A DNA stretch of 64,000 nucleotides from Anisus vortex. Lineage: Eukaryota; Mollusca; Gastropoda; Planorbidae. The DNA is taken from the NCBI GenBank assembly GCA_949126835.1, contig OX421494.1:5918769-5982768 (forward strand), given 5' to 3'. Position 1 is the stretch's first letter, and each line of letters starts with the position of its first letter. A program made the position numbers and the translations under genes. This document shows, piece after piece, positions 11,715-24,937 of this stretch. The notes beneath the pieces were generated by a model. That model saw only the letters and a program-made list of their open reading frames with translations, searched no databases and had not been told where the DNA came from.

Positions 11715-12290
11715 TACACTTTTAATCTATCAAGCTATCGATCTATCGATCTATCCATCTATCGATCTATCGATCTATCGATCTATCGATCTATCGATCT
11801 ATCGATCTATCCATCTATCCATCTATCCATCTATCCATCTATCCATCTATCCATCTATCCATCTATCCATCTATCCATCTATCCATCTAGCCATCTAGCC
11901 ATCTAGCCATCTAGCCATCTATCCATCTCCATCTATCCATCTATCCATCTATCCATCTATCCATCTATCCATCTATCCATCTATCCATCTATCCATCTAT
12001 CCATCTATCCATCTATCCATCTATCCATCTATCCATCTATCCATCTATCCATCTATCCATCTATCCATCTATCCATCTATCCATCTATCCATCTATCCAT
12101 CTATCCATCTGTCCATCTGTCCATCTGTCCATCTGTCCATCTGTCCATCTGTCCATCTATCCATCTGTCCATCTGTCCATCTGTCCATCTGTCCATCTGT
12201 CCATCTATCCTTCTGTCCATCTATCAATATAGCAATCTAGCAATCTAGAAATATACCCCTCTAACAATATATCCATCTATCAATCTATCA
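11715..12290. repeat. 8-bp array (ATCTATCC and variants)
   Basis: Blocks of ATCTATCG, then ATCTATCC, ATCTAGCC and ATCTGTCC in runs, showing local spread of variants. Confidence 0.95.
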
Positions 12291-12299
12291 ATCTATTTA

Positions 12300-13665
<1,366 letters not shown>

Positions 13666-13669
13666 CAGC

Positions 13670-14725
13670 AACAATATAAAATAAAAACTAAATACCGAAA
13701 GAAACATTATCAATACTGTTTTATTGATACAATAAGCAAGAACAAAAATTAAATACCGAAAAAATCTTTCTCACTTTAGTTTTTATTTCATTGAAATATT
13801 ATTTTCTATTTTTTTAAAATATTTTTTACCTTTTTTATTGTTTTGTATTTATGTTTTTTTTCTTTCAGATTGTATATTATTTTTAATTTAATATTATTAA
13901 TAACAAGTCAAGTCAACACAACTGTTCGCTACATTTTAATATCGAATTTAAAAGTCTCTTTAAAAAACCCGGACTAGCCTTTCGGCTCTTGTGTCCAGGG
14001 CGTAACGCTTAGGATTGAGCAATCTCTGTCCAGGCTCCAGCCACCCAACGACACGCCCAAGGCGTGGCGTGCCGTGTAACGGGGAAGGTTTCCGCAGCCC
14101 AGCGATCGTTCACTGCGGTTCCCCTAAGGATCATTATCGTAGTGGCTCGCCCGTATACCTGCACTGTCACCCGGTAGCACAAATCCTATACTATAGGTAC
14201 ATGCATCCAGGCACCGGGTGGTTCTCGAGACGGGATTGCAGCGTCCATTGCTTCCTCCCCCTGTGCCCCATGCGTTCGCCCGCCATGTATCGGCGGTTTA
14301 CACACTACGCCAGTCCTTGAGGCCACAATTCTTATGCATATGTCAGGTTCAGGTCGACCAGAAACCAAAAAAAAAATAACAAAAACTAAATACCGAAAGA
14401 AACATTCTCAACACTGTTTTATTAATACAATAAGCAAGAACAAAAATTAAATACCGAAAAAATCGTTATCACTTTAGTTTGTATTGTATTGAAATATTAT
14501 TTTCTACGCTTTTTTTTATTATTTACCTTCTATTGTTTGGTATTGTGGTTTTTTTTTCTTTTAGATAGTATATTATTGTTAATTTAATAGGCTATTTTTT
14601 ATAACAAGTCAAGTCAACACAACTGTTTGCTACGTTATAATACCAGACGCTTGACAGTAACAATTATTATGCATATGCCAGGGTCAGAAACAATTAAAAA
14701 GAACAAAAACTAAATACCGAAAAGA
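13670..14725. repeat. Duplicated 260-bp unit around a GC-rich repeat
   Basis: 13670-13935 and 14385-14645 are direct repeats (AAATACCGAAAGAAACATT, TACAATAAGCAAGAACAAAA, AACAAGTCAAGTCAACACAA), and a third start appears at 14690. The segment between includes the repeat at 14010-14330. It could be a tandem array with an insertion, or terminal direct repeats of a short element. Confidence 0.6.
14010..14330 (-). repeat. GC-rich dispersed repeat, copy 1
   Basis: Its reverse complement has GGGGGAGGAAGCAATGG, GGTGCCTGGATGCATGTACC and GTGACAGTGCAGGTA, as in 32587-32868. Class unknown; no durable reading frame shared by the two copies. Confidence 0.6.
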
Positions 14726-14844
14726 AACGTTCATTGTAATAGTCTCTTTTCTTTCTCTCTTAACATTAATATTAACTTAACTTAACTAATCTTGTAATAT
14801 TGTAGTCGTTCGTTTCTCCGTCATTTTGACGGGCATAACCACTA

Positions 14845-14845
<1 letters not shown>

Positions 14846-14901
<56 letters not shown>
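14846..14901. repeat. AT microsatellite
   Basis: TATATA run of about 56 bp. Confidence 0.97.
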
Positions 14902-14904
<3 letters not shown>

Positions 14905-14974
14905 GTAGAAATTATTTTGATTATAAATTGTATATATCTATGATTCTACAAATGGATGTATATTTACTGTATCG

Positions 14975-15182
14975 CACACGGTGGTCCAAAGGTAGCGTGC
15001 CCCTCTTGCCGTACTGAAAGTTCAGAGGGTTGTAAGCCATCTTTAATGGGTGCCTGCCATTAGTTAGGAAAAAAAGTATAGGCAGCTGAGCATTGTGTCG
15101 GCGACAACATTTCTTGTATGCCAGGACCCCTGAAAATCGTGAACACTGATTCCCTTGCCTCACTGGCAAACATGGTCTTAGA
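14975..15182 (+). mobile_element. SINE family S (old copy)
   Basis: CACGGTGGTCCAAAGGTAGC, ATGGGTGCCTGCCATTAG, GCAGCTGAGCATTGTGTCG and TTGCCTCACTGGC follow the family order but are strongly diverged. Confidence 0.6.
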
Positions 15183-15534
15183 GTTCAATTGTCGCATCAA
15201 CTTTAGTACTGGCAGTTCAAATGTACACTTATCAAAGAAACTACAAGTTAAAAATATTAAACTAAGGTTCTACTAAGGTTGCAGTAGCTGTTAAGAAAAT
15301 GTTAGGACGCTAAAATGCCTATTTTACTAAACATTTGATTTGTCTCTCCTAAGACAGTACTAGACATTAACCCTCGTGTTGAGCCTGTAGTGCGGCTACA
15401 TCCCCCGTAGATACCAATGAAACGTGGGTTCACCGATTTGCCTGCTTTAGACATGTGCAAACAAGTTAGAAAAGAAATTAAGAAAAGAGCTGTCAGTTTT
15501 GTATTTAATCTTATCTTTTATCTTTTATATTAAG

Positions 15535-15850
15535 ATAAAGAAGATTATAAAGAAGATTATTAAGAAGATTATAAAGAAGATTATGAAGAAGATTATAAAG
15601 AAGATTATAAAGACGATTATAAAGAAGATTATAAAGAAGATTATTGCTTCCTACGCTTATCCGTGGTGTGAATCTAGTCTCGCATTTTTTATTAGTGTTT
15701 TAAATGATGTTAAGTTACTGGTTTTTCTGGTTAGTTCAAGCAACCTTTTCTTGGCTCGGATGCCACTCGGGAAAAGGGAGTATTCATTTGCATTTGTTCT
15801 CACATAAGGGATAAGGAAATTGTTTTTGTCCTTATGTTTATCTAAGCATT
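15535..15850 (-). mobile_element. LINE-A 3' end with an expanded tail
   Basis: Minus copy: ATTGCTTCCTACGCTTATCC, GGTTTTTCTGGTTAGTTC, GATGCCACTCGGGAAAAGGG and ATTTGCATTTGTTCTCACAT. The tail end (15535-15645) is a tandem of about 15-bp units related to AAGAAGATTATAAAG, an expansion of the LINE's AGAAGATTAT hairpin region. Confidence 0.72.
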
Positions 15851-16479
15851 AGTCGAGATAAATATTTAAAAAAGCAGATTTAAAAAGCAACAAACAAAAA
15901 AAAAAACAAAAAAAACAAACAAACAAAAAAAAAAAAAAACATAACGATACATAAATCGTTAAAAGCTTGTCAGACTTCTAACAAATTAACCTAACATCAT
16001 GTAAAGCCCTGATCAAAATACAACAACAGAGCCATAAGCCAAGAATAAGCTTATAACATATAATAATTTTATTCCATATAGGAAAAAGTGTCGGTAAATA
16101 ATAGGATAATGTAGGATCAGGTTGATGTGTTTAAAAGTTTTGGGTGACAAATGGAATTATGTAATAAAGAATCAAACTTTAGACAAAGGGGGAGTGGCAG
16201 AATGTTTTTTTTTTTACCATAATAAATTCATGATGTAATAAATGTGTACTTTGTATGGTGTTGATGGTTGAGGTTGCAAGCTCATGGTTTTAGTTAATGG
16301 TAATCGAACTAGTTACAAATTATATGTTTAAGCCTTCAAATTTTCTAGCGATCATCCACGCACCCATAATCCATCTATCCCTCTACAAATTTTAATTGAA
16401 GCAACTACTAAACATGACAATCTCATAACTGCTACAAAGAGAAACCCATGAAGAGTGAGAGGAATTCTATTTATCTATT

Positions 16480-16547
<68 letters not shown>

Positions 16548-17190
16548 TCTCTCCCCCTCTCTTTCTACCGCTCTCTCATTTTCCTACCCTCTACTTCCAA
16601 GATGTTTAGTTATTTATGTTCCGGTAATGTTTTTTTTTTTAAAGTAAATAATCCCGTTGGACCTAAATGCTTATTTAGGACACTATAAAGATGACGAAGT
16701 AGACCGAGGCCAGACAAGTCACTAAGAGGACGCCCTTCACATAATCTCTTTACCCTACACGCATAAGCCATAACTTATATCAGCAGAACATGTTATTGTT
16801 CAGAATTTGTCAAATGCGTCTCTTCAGTTAAAAATATAAGTTTTTAATCCGTTAAGAAAAAAAAAGTTAATATTTCAGAACCTTTTTTTAAACCAAGAAT
16901 CCTGTTAAATTGAATAAGTAAGTAACACCCACAAGTTGTACTGTTTGTCGTAGGTAGTAAGTCTTCAGTTGAGTTGGTTAATGAAGTCTAAAACGTCTAC
17001 ACTATGTATTATACTTTAAAATATACTTTTATTATAATTTCATTGTGTTATTACAAATGTGAAATATTTTGTTGTTAAAATTCTTTCTCTTGATTAGATC
17101 TAGAGTTTCTTACACTATGTACTTTACTACAGAATACAACAACAACCATATAGACTCTAACACCATATTACTTAATTTATGTTTGTATGT
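15850..17190. other. AT-rich spacer
   Basis: A-rich runs near 15900, the CT array at 16486, otherwise no recognised element. Confidence 0.5.
16486..16566. repeat. CT microsatellite
   Basis: CTCTCT run; strand-asymmetric polypyrimidine. Confidence 0.97.
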
Positions 17191-17196
17191 TTTAAT

Positions 17197-17530
17197 CAGG
17201 GCCGGCTCGTCCATATAGGCAACCTAGGCAGAATAGGGCGCAAAATTTTTGGGGGGTGCATTATTGAGGATTTTTTTTTTCTAATTTGGGGATTTAAAAA
17301 TATAAACTAAATTAAAATTTAGCACTTTTGCGCGCTACTAGCATAGGCAGACAAATTACTAGGTAATGAAAAGCGAAAGGTATTTTATTTAAGTTGTTGT
17401 TACAGGTTTTCCTTAGAAAATAGGAAAGTATGCCCTAACACTACTCAGTTTCTCACCACCAAAGCCAGTTTAATGAGGGCGCAGAAATTGTTCTCGCCTA
17501 TGGCGTCAAAAAACACTAGAGCCGGACCTG
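17197..17530. mobile_element. hAT-like MITE, 334 bp
   Basis: Ends CAGGGCCGGCTC and GAGCCGGACCTG. Duplication GTTTTAAT (17189-17196) and GTTCTAAT (17531-17538), 7 of 8 matching. Confidence 0.82.
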
Positions 17531-17639
17531 GTTCTAATGCTAATTATTACGGTGTGGTTAAGAGTGGCTCTTTATAATAAATAACAAAAACAGGAATGCA
17601 ATCATTTTAATATGTGGCGCCTTCTATATGGAGCAGCTT

Positions 17640-17800
17640 GCTTTTTTAAAAAGACCTTTCTCTTTGGCTAGGGGCTGTGTGCCTTACATACCAGTACAAC
17701 TGCCACTGCTATTTATTCCAAGAGCGCGCTGTACATGCTGATTTAATAGCATGGATACAAGCGCTATATAAATAACCATTATTATTATAATTTATTATAT
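17640..17800 (+). mobile_element. Probable CR1/L2-type LINE tail
   Basis: AGCGCTATATAAATAACC followed by ATT repeats resembles the 3' end of the insertion at 52306. There is no readable protein part. Confidence 0.45.
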
Positions 17801-17804
17801 TGGA

Positions 17805-18950
17805 AGTTTAACAGTTGAATGCATCGTCTAGCATTTGTGTGTGTGTTGTATTTTTACTTTTAAAGCAAAAGACGGATGTGACATTGTATAAACTGCTGTC
17901 AATTTCAATCAATCATATTCATGTGGATTCTTGGATGGACATACAATATATTATATACAATATATTTGAGCAAATACAATATAGCTCTACCGCGTAAATT
18001 TTGTAAAAGTTCTTTTAAAGCTTTCGTCAAAAATATAAAGCTAATTAAAAGCTAATCAATAGATGTAGGTCACTAAGAAAAAAATAGGTCAAGAAAATAT
18101 TTTTAAATAATAAATAATTAAAACATCCATAAGAAAGAAAGAAAAAAAAATTCTGACAAACTCCATGGAAAACTAATTTGTCGAACATCTAAAGTCAGCA
18201 GAAGTAAGTCGAAATATTTAGGTCACCCAGGACAAATACTACTTTAAAAGAAGTCATTAAAAAATATATGAGAAAGAAAAAAACATTCTGAAATATTTCA
18301 TGAAAAATAAATTGTAGGAAGAATATATTAAAAAAAAACAGAAAAGTTGAATAAAAAGAGGAAGTTTGTGTCACTGGTTCGAAGGTATCAGAAGATAATA
18401 AAGGCGAAGTTGAGAGGTTGACAAGTTGACGATTAGTTACATCGTATTAAGCCATTAATCTCCAGATACCTGCTTCATTCACATCATTAATCCACTTCGG
18501 CATTTGAAGAATTAGTCGTTTGGGTCTTATCGCACAACCAAGTGTCCCACCCCATCCCGACCTCCCCCCTCCCCTACCTCACCCTCTCCGTGTGGCTCTA
18601 ACCCAAGCCTTGATTTATGAAAAAATTAAATTGAGCTCATTGACAAGTGTTTGGACCCACCCTGTGAATAAATTGGACCTTTTTAATTTGTTGATAGCGT
18701 TGGTCCATTTTACAACCATCCACTGGACCTTGTTTAAAGTACCGGCTGCCATATTGTAGCTAGGTTACGCAACCTTCTCGACTTTTACGGGAGAGACTCC
18801 ATGGTTGTGTTTGATTTGTTATCAGAATTTTTAAAATAATCTCTTAGTGTTGGGGCCGAGGGGGGGGGGGGAAGGGTGATAAATATCTAAATTGATAAAA
18901 TAGCTAACATATGTAGATCTAATATTATAATTAATTAATGGAATTAGTAC
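17805..18950. other. AT-rich spacer
   Basis: No gene seen; a G run near 18857. Confidence 0.5.
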
Positions 18951-18954
18951 TGAT

Positions 18955-19460
18955 GGTGCGTACAACAGCTATGGAGCGTAGAGCAACTGTGGAGCGTAAA
19001 GAAACTGTGGAGCGTAGAGAAGCTGTGGCGCTTAGAGCATTGTAGAGCGTAGAGCATATATAGAGCGTAGAAAATTTGTGGAGCGTAGAGAAGCTGTGGA
19101 GCGTAGAAAAGGTGTGGAGCGTAGAGAAGCTGTGGAGCGTAGAGAAGCTGTGGAGCGTAGAGCATATGTAGGGCGTAAAACAGCTGTGGAGAGTAGAGAA
19201 GCTGTGGAGCGTTGAGAAGCTGTGGAGCGTTGAGAAGCTGTGGAGCGTATTTCAGCTGTAGAGCGTAGAGAAGCTGTGGAGCGTAAAGCATATGTAGAGC
19301 GTAGAGAAGCTGTGGAGTGTAGAGTATTGTAGAGCGTAGAGCATATATAGAGCGTAGAAAATCTGTGGAGCGTTGAGAAGCTGTGGAGCGTATTTCAGCT
19401 GTAGAGCGTAGAGAAGCTGTGGAGCGTAAAGCATATGTAGAGCGTAGAGCTGCTGTGTGG
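18955..19460. repeat. 18-bp minisatellite (GTGGAGCGTAGAGAAGCT)
   Basis: About 28 diverged units. A block of about 90 bp is repeated (19215-19310 and 19365-19455), so larger segments were copied too. Confidence 0.92.
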
Positions 19461-19464
19461 CTGA

Positions 19465-20095
19465 AGAACCCATTGAGTTAGACTTCAATACACTGGTGCC
19501 AAATTTGTACCATTTTTTTTTAAGCCAACACACCAAACAACAAGAGAATAATGATTAACACAATAACGAGCTTAATACAGAGTGAAGAAATTATTTGGTG
19601 CTAATAAACCTTCGTTGGACGGAAAAGTGTGTGTGTGTGGGGGGGGGGGGGGGGGGGGAGACACCCGTTGCCTGGGGCGGAAATAGAAAAGAGATGAAAC
19701 GGTTTCTCCTTGGCTTGTTACTTTCCTTACTTATGGACTGGGTTGAGGGGAGGGGGTGAGCATTCTATTTTGAAAGATATTGGGGTTGTCTAAAATATTT
19801 TGTTTTTTGTTTTTCGAAGAATAAATGCTATGATCTAAACACACAATGTAATCTACATTGAAAAACTGGACTTATAATGTAGGCTACCTAGTTTGTTGAT
19901 TGATGGTGCAGAGAGTACTTTGACATACGTATACAGCCAATGTCCAATATTTTATTAGCCACTACCAGTAAATGTTGTTTTTTTTTTTTGTGTGAGCTAA
20001 TCTGCTTGTTTAGATCACTGTTTTCCAGGGGATTGTGTGGACAGAAGGATGGTTTTATTAAAAGGGAAACAGATGTGCGCTTGCTGATATCACAT
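19465..20095. other. Spacer with a long poly-G run
   Basis: About 20 G near 19640 after a GT run. No gene seen. Confidence 0.5.
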
Positions 20096-20097
20096 AT

Positions 20098-20190
20098 GGA
20101 CTAGACTCAGACCACTGATGAGCGTAGGACGCAAAAATCTTATTTATAGAAGGACGTCTGTAACGTAAAAGATAAGATAAGACTTAGATT
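20098..20190 (+). mobile_element. LINE-A tail fragment
   Basis: GGACTAGACTCAGACCACTG, GAGCGTAGGACGCAAAAATC, AGAAGGACGTCTGTAACG and a GATAAGATAAG tail; only the last 90 bp of the LINE. Confidence 0.7.
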
Positions 20191-20517
20191 TTTAAATCAA
20201 GATGTCTTTACAGAGAGAAAGAAGATCAGTTTTTTTTTAAACACATTCATAGAAAATTATTGTAAAACTTTATACATCCACAACAATCCACATCCGTATC
20301 AATCCACATCCACATCAATGTCATCAAACCACATATCGATTTTAAATCAATAAAGGTATATTATATTTTTTAAATTGTAAATCAGTGAAGTCTATATTAT
20401 GGTTATTTAGTTTGTCCAGTCTAGTTTTTCGATTAGCCCAGTGTAATTATTCACGTAGTCAAATTTAATTATGCAACTAGTCCAGTCTAGTTTTGTCTAT
20501 AATAAGACCAGTTATTT

Positions 20518-20676
20518 CTTTATTCCCGAGTGGCATGGAATGGGTTACCAGTAACTTAACAGCATTTAAAAACACTAATCAAAATGCAAAGATGAATCGC
20601 AGACCACAGGTGAGCGTAGGACGCAATAATCTTCTTTATAGAAGGAGCGTATGTAATGTATAAGATAAGATAATAC
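20518..20676 (+). mobile_element. LINE-A 3' end fragment
   Basis: TTTATTCCCGAGTGGCATGG, an internal deletion against the reference, GTGAGCGTAGGACGCAATAA and the GATAAGATAA tail. Confidence 0.72.
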
Positions 20677-20679
20677 CTT

Positions 20680-21115
20680 AATGATTAGGATTTCGTAGAA
20701 ACACAATATTTCAAAACTTTCACAGTCTTAATATAAAACCCAAATTCTAATTTCATTACATAGTTGAATTCAATAAACACATTTTTTTACATTTGTATTT
20801 TCCATGATGGAATGTGGAAAGTGACCTCACCAAAGAACCTTTCCATTAATTATATTTTCCGATGGCCCAGACCCGTTGGGAAATGTGTTTAAAAAATGTA
20901 ATGTATTCATGTATTCCCATCACTGCGTCAATGATTCAGTATTGGATGATATAACATTGCCTTAATAAAAAAAAAACATTAAAAAAAACCTTTTAATAAT
21001 ATGAATGATTTCATAATTTTGGGAGAATAAATGTATTTTTTTTGTCAGTCCCTTGTGTCGCCTTGTGTATGTTTGTGTATGCGATAATATGTGTGTCTAT
21101 GTAAGGATGTAAGTA
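20680..21115. other. AT-rich spacer
   Basis: Nothing recognised. Confidence 0.5.
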
Positions 21116-21117
21116 GT

Positions 21118-21352
21118 AGTAAAGTACCCGTCGGACCGAATTGATCCATAGGTCCGATGAAGCAGCGATCACCAGTTTTTGTGGCCACGGCATACTAGGT
21201 GATTGTGGGGCCAGCACTATGCACAGCCGCCTTAACTTTACCCTAACTAAGGTCAGGTACCCATCAGGGCTGGGTAGACTCAGGGACACCCTTCAGACCC
21301 GGGAAAAAATCCTAGCCTGCACTAGGATTCGAACCCAGGCTATGTGCCCCAT
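21118..21352 (-). mobile_element. SINE family S
   Basis: Minus copy: AAAGTACCCGTCGGACCGAA, TTTGTGGCCACGGCATACTA, GGTCAGGTACCCATCAGGGC and GGATTCGAACCCAGGC (B box). Confidence 0.8.
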
Positions 21353-21426
21353 TTAATGTAAGTATATTCGTATTTATATAAGTGTGTGTGTTCTTGCTTG
21401 CATTTATGTTAACAGTGCTGTCTTTT

Positions 21427-21845
21427 AAAGCTGATAAAGGAACTGTTCTGTCTGACTAGCGTACTGAGGCGAAAAGTTTAAAACTGATAAAAGAATAGTT
21501 CTCTTATTTGCATCTTATGTGGCCCTTAGCAATCAATATCGCCATGCCATGCCAATGTCCCAGAAGCATCTGCCACATCCGCCCGTCTCTGAAAGTCCTT
21601 AAACTGTTCGCCTCAGTACGCTAGTCAGATAGAACAGTTCCCTTATCAGCTTTAAACTGTTCGCCTCAGTACGCTATTCAGATAGAACAGTTCTTTTATC
21701 AGCTTTAAACTGTTCGCCTCAGTACACTAGTCAGACAGAACAGTTCCTTTATCAGCTTTAAACTGTTCGCCTCAGTACGCTAGTAAGACAGAACAGTTCC
21801 TTTATCAGCTTTAAACTGTTCGCCTCAGTACGCTAGTCAGATAGA
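21427..21845. repeat. 53-bp repeat with one inverted unit
   Basis: One unit at 21427-21479 is in reverse; after a 121-bp spacer 4.6 units follow in the other direction from 21601. The inverted unit matches in 52 of 53 bases. Confidence 0.92.
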
Positions 21846-22017
21846 TCCATTCAGAACTGTCAGAAGCGACTATAAATGTTAACTTAAAAACTTCTCTAGA
21901 AACAGGCCACGCATACTTCAGGATAAATTAAAGTAAGAAAAGTGTGCCTTCAACTCTATTAAGAACAATTTAAATTAAGTAACAAGATGAATCAGTTGAT
22001 TTAAATTAGTGCCTGAA

Positions 22018-22990
22018 AGCAATTCACTTCTGGAGTTCTGTAATTCACTCCTGGATTTCTATAATTCATTTCTGGAGTTCTATAATTCACTTCTGGAGTT
22101 CTATAAATCACTCCTGGAGTTCTATAATTCACTCCTGGAGTTCTATAATTCACTTCTGGAGTTCTATAATTCACTTCTGGAGTTCTATAATTCACTTCTG
22201 GAGTTCTAAAATTCACTCCTGGAGTTCTATAATTCACTCCTGGAGTTCTATAATTAACTTCTGGAGTTCTATAATTCACTTCTGGAGTTCTATAATTCAC
22301 TTCTGGAGTTCTATAATTCACTCCTGGAGTTCTATGATTCACTTCTGTAGTTCTATAATTCACTTCTGGAGTTCTATAATTCACTCCTGGAGTTCTATAA
22401 TTCACTTCTGGAGTTCTATAATTCACTCCTGGAGTTCTATAATTCACTTCTGGATTTCTATAATTCACTTCTGTAGTTCTATAATTCACTTCTGGGGTTC
22501 TATAATTCACTTCTGGAGAACTATAATTCACTCCTGGAGTTCTATAATTCACTCCTGGAATTCTATAATTCACTCCTGGAGTTCTATAATTCACTTCTGG
22601 AGTTCTATAATTCACTCCTGGAGTTCTATAATTCACTCCTGGAGTTCTATAATTCACTTCTGGAGTTCTATAATTCACTCCTGGAGTTCTATAATTCACT
22701 TCTGGAGTTCTATAATTCACTCCTGGAGTTCTATAATTCACTTCTGGAGTTCTATAATTCACTTCTGGAGTTCTATAATTCACTTCTGGAGTTCTATAAT
22801 TCACTTCTGGAGTTCTATAATTCACTTCTTGAGTTCTATAATTCACTTCTGGAGTTCTATAATTCACTTCTGGAGTTCTATAATTCACTTCTGGAGTTCT
22901 ATAATTCACTTCTGGAGTTCTATAATTCACTTCTGGAGTTCTATAATTCACTTCTGGAGTTTTTTTTAATTCACTTCTGGAGTTCTATTA
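22018..22990. repeat. 21-bp satellite (CTGGAGTTCTATAATTCACTT)
   Basis: About 46 units, alternating mainly at one T/C site. All six frames are nearly open because 21 is a multiple of three; a 316-codon heptapeptide frame on the minus strand is not evidence of a gene. Confidence 0.95.
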
Positions 22991-23364
22991 CTATGTACTA
23001 AAGACGCGGATCCAACCCTTGAAAATTACACCTGGTAAAACCCTAGCAGAAGTTCGTGGTCCAGAAATATCTAGGGATGAGTTAACTGCATGAGATGAAA
23101 GGGAGTCAGCGGGTACAAAAAATTGGGGGTTTGCTGGGAGGGGGATGGGAGAAGGTGGGGCAGCTTCTCAGACAACCTCATAAGATAATAAATAATATTA
23201 TAAGGTATACCAAGTGTAAATCTCTTTGCATTACAATGCTTTCAAATTAATGAGATTTTTTTCTTTTTATCAAAAAAAATCTGTGTTGTGGTGATGGAGT
23301 CAGATTTGTGTTAAACCATGTGGCTGATTAGTTCAGGTGCGTTTTGCTGAAGGCAATCTGTGGG

Positions 23365-23670
23365 GTTATCTTATCTTATATATTACAGACGCTCGTTCTA
23401 TTAAGAAAATTATTGCGTCCTACGCTCATCCGTGGCCCGAGTCTATTCTTGTATTTTTATAAATGTTTTAAATAATGTTAAGTCACTGGTTTTCCGGGTT
23501 TGTTCAGGCAACCCATTGCATGCCCGAATGCCACTCTCGAAGAAAGAGTACTTATAAGCATTTGTTCTCGCATAAGGGGTAAAGGAAAGTGTTTTTGTCC
23601 TTATATTTATCTGAGCATTGCAACAGGTTGTTATTGGGTTGACTTTCTAAATTAGAGTTTAATGCCTTAT
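23365..23670 (-). mobile_element. LINE-A 3' end fragment
   Basis: Minus copy starting with TTATCTTATCTTATATATTA, then ATTATTGCGTCCTACGCTCA, TTTTCCGGGTTTGTTCAGGC and ATTTGTTCTCGCATAAGG. Confidence 0.75.
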
Positions 23671-24327
23671 GTATTAGCATTTTCTTGGTTCAGAATGAAG
23701 GAAAAAATGATCTCGAACAAAACAAAAAGTGGCTACAGTCGTTTATCCGTATAAATTAATATTCGCTCCATAAGACTCTTTTGCCGTATCTAAATCCTTG
23801 TACAAGTGCTACATCTATTCTTCTTTTACAACGAGGGATACTATTAACAGGTAAAAAGCACACGAATTCAAGACCCAATAAACAAGGAGGCCTTTCAGGT
23901 GAGGATGAAAAACCTATAGAGTCTACACAAAAGTTGCCATTTTATTTAAAGATAGTGTTGGACTAAGTATTGTTTAAAAATTTTATAAGGAACTGGTAAA
24001 ACTTGTCCCACCATGATTGAAAACTTGAATGTAGATTTGTTCCGATTTGTACCGAATACATTTTGATAGATTTTGATCGACTATAGATTAAATTGGCTTT
24101 GTATTCTACGTTCTACGTTTGCCTTGTGTGTCCCTATCTGTGTTCGAATTAGAGGCCAACCATTATTCGGTTTTGACAAATGGCCTCTTTCGGCGTAGTT
24201 TTGGTTTCGGCTTACGCCCAAAAAAAAGGTTTAGCGTTCAGTTTGCTTTCGGTTTCGGCCGAAACTGATTGATTTTCGGTTATCAGGCGAATATCATAAC
24301 TTTCCAAATTTAGATTAAAACGCTAAA

Positions 24328-24365
24328 AGTATCCCGTCGGTCCAAATTGATCCATGGGGTCTACA
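24328..24365 (-). mobile_element. SINE family S tail fragment
   Basis: AAGTATCCCGTCGGTCCAAA then TTGATCCATGGGGTC is the reverse complement of the SINE 3' end. It lies inside a hAT-like element. Confidence 0.5.
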
Positions 24366-24483
24366 ACCCTAGTGCTGCCATCTATTTACTCTGCTTATTA
24401 ATAATTTCATTTTGTTAAAATGTTGCGAATTAATCTGAGTAAAGTAGAAAATTGAGTTGAATAAAAAAAAAACACATTATTAA

Positions 24484-24937
24484 AGACCAAGTGAAGAGGT
24501 TTTTCTCAAAGGAACGAGATTTGGAATAGCCTCATACGGCAGTGACGTATCACAAGGGAAATAAATAAATAAAAATAGACGCTATAAATCTATATTTAAT
24601 TTAACCATTTTGTTAAAAATAAGAACCGGGAAAAGATTCAAAACATGTGGCAATAGATTCAAAACACGTGACAATATTCATTTTTCCAAGTCGGAATCCT
24701 TTATGTTACGTCACTTTCCTATATTGCCGGAAATAAAAACATCTCAAATGGATACGAGATTTGGAGTAATCATCCGAAAAACACACACATTTAAGTGCAA
24801 ATATTGAACTAATTACTTAAAATGTATCTTTGATATTTTGTATAAATGTTTTTTTTAACATTCAGATACTGAATACACTATTTACTATCAAAATCAAATG
24901 TTAACTCAATTTTGATAAAAAGCTCTTCACTTGGTCT
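24484..24937. mobile_element. TTAA-target element (piggyBac-like target), 454 bp
   Basis: TTAA at 24480-24483 and 24938-24941 flank 21-bp inverted ends beginning AGACCAAGTGAAGAG with one mismatch. The ends do not begin CCC as most piggyBac elements do, so family is uncertain. Confidence 0.68.

Noticed and set aside
13670..14645. LTR retrotransposon with 260-bp terminal repeats
   Set aside because: No TG...CA ends, primer-binding site, polypurine tract or gag/pol sequence; the interior is a separate dispersed repeat.
22001..22951. 316-codon frame of a repeated heptapeptide (minus) and matching plus frames
   Set aside because: A 21-bp satellite keeps every frame open; variation is at one site and there is no splice or start context. 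Expression data could reopen it.
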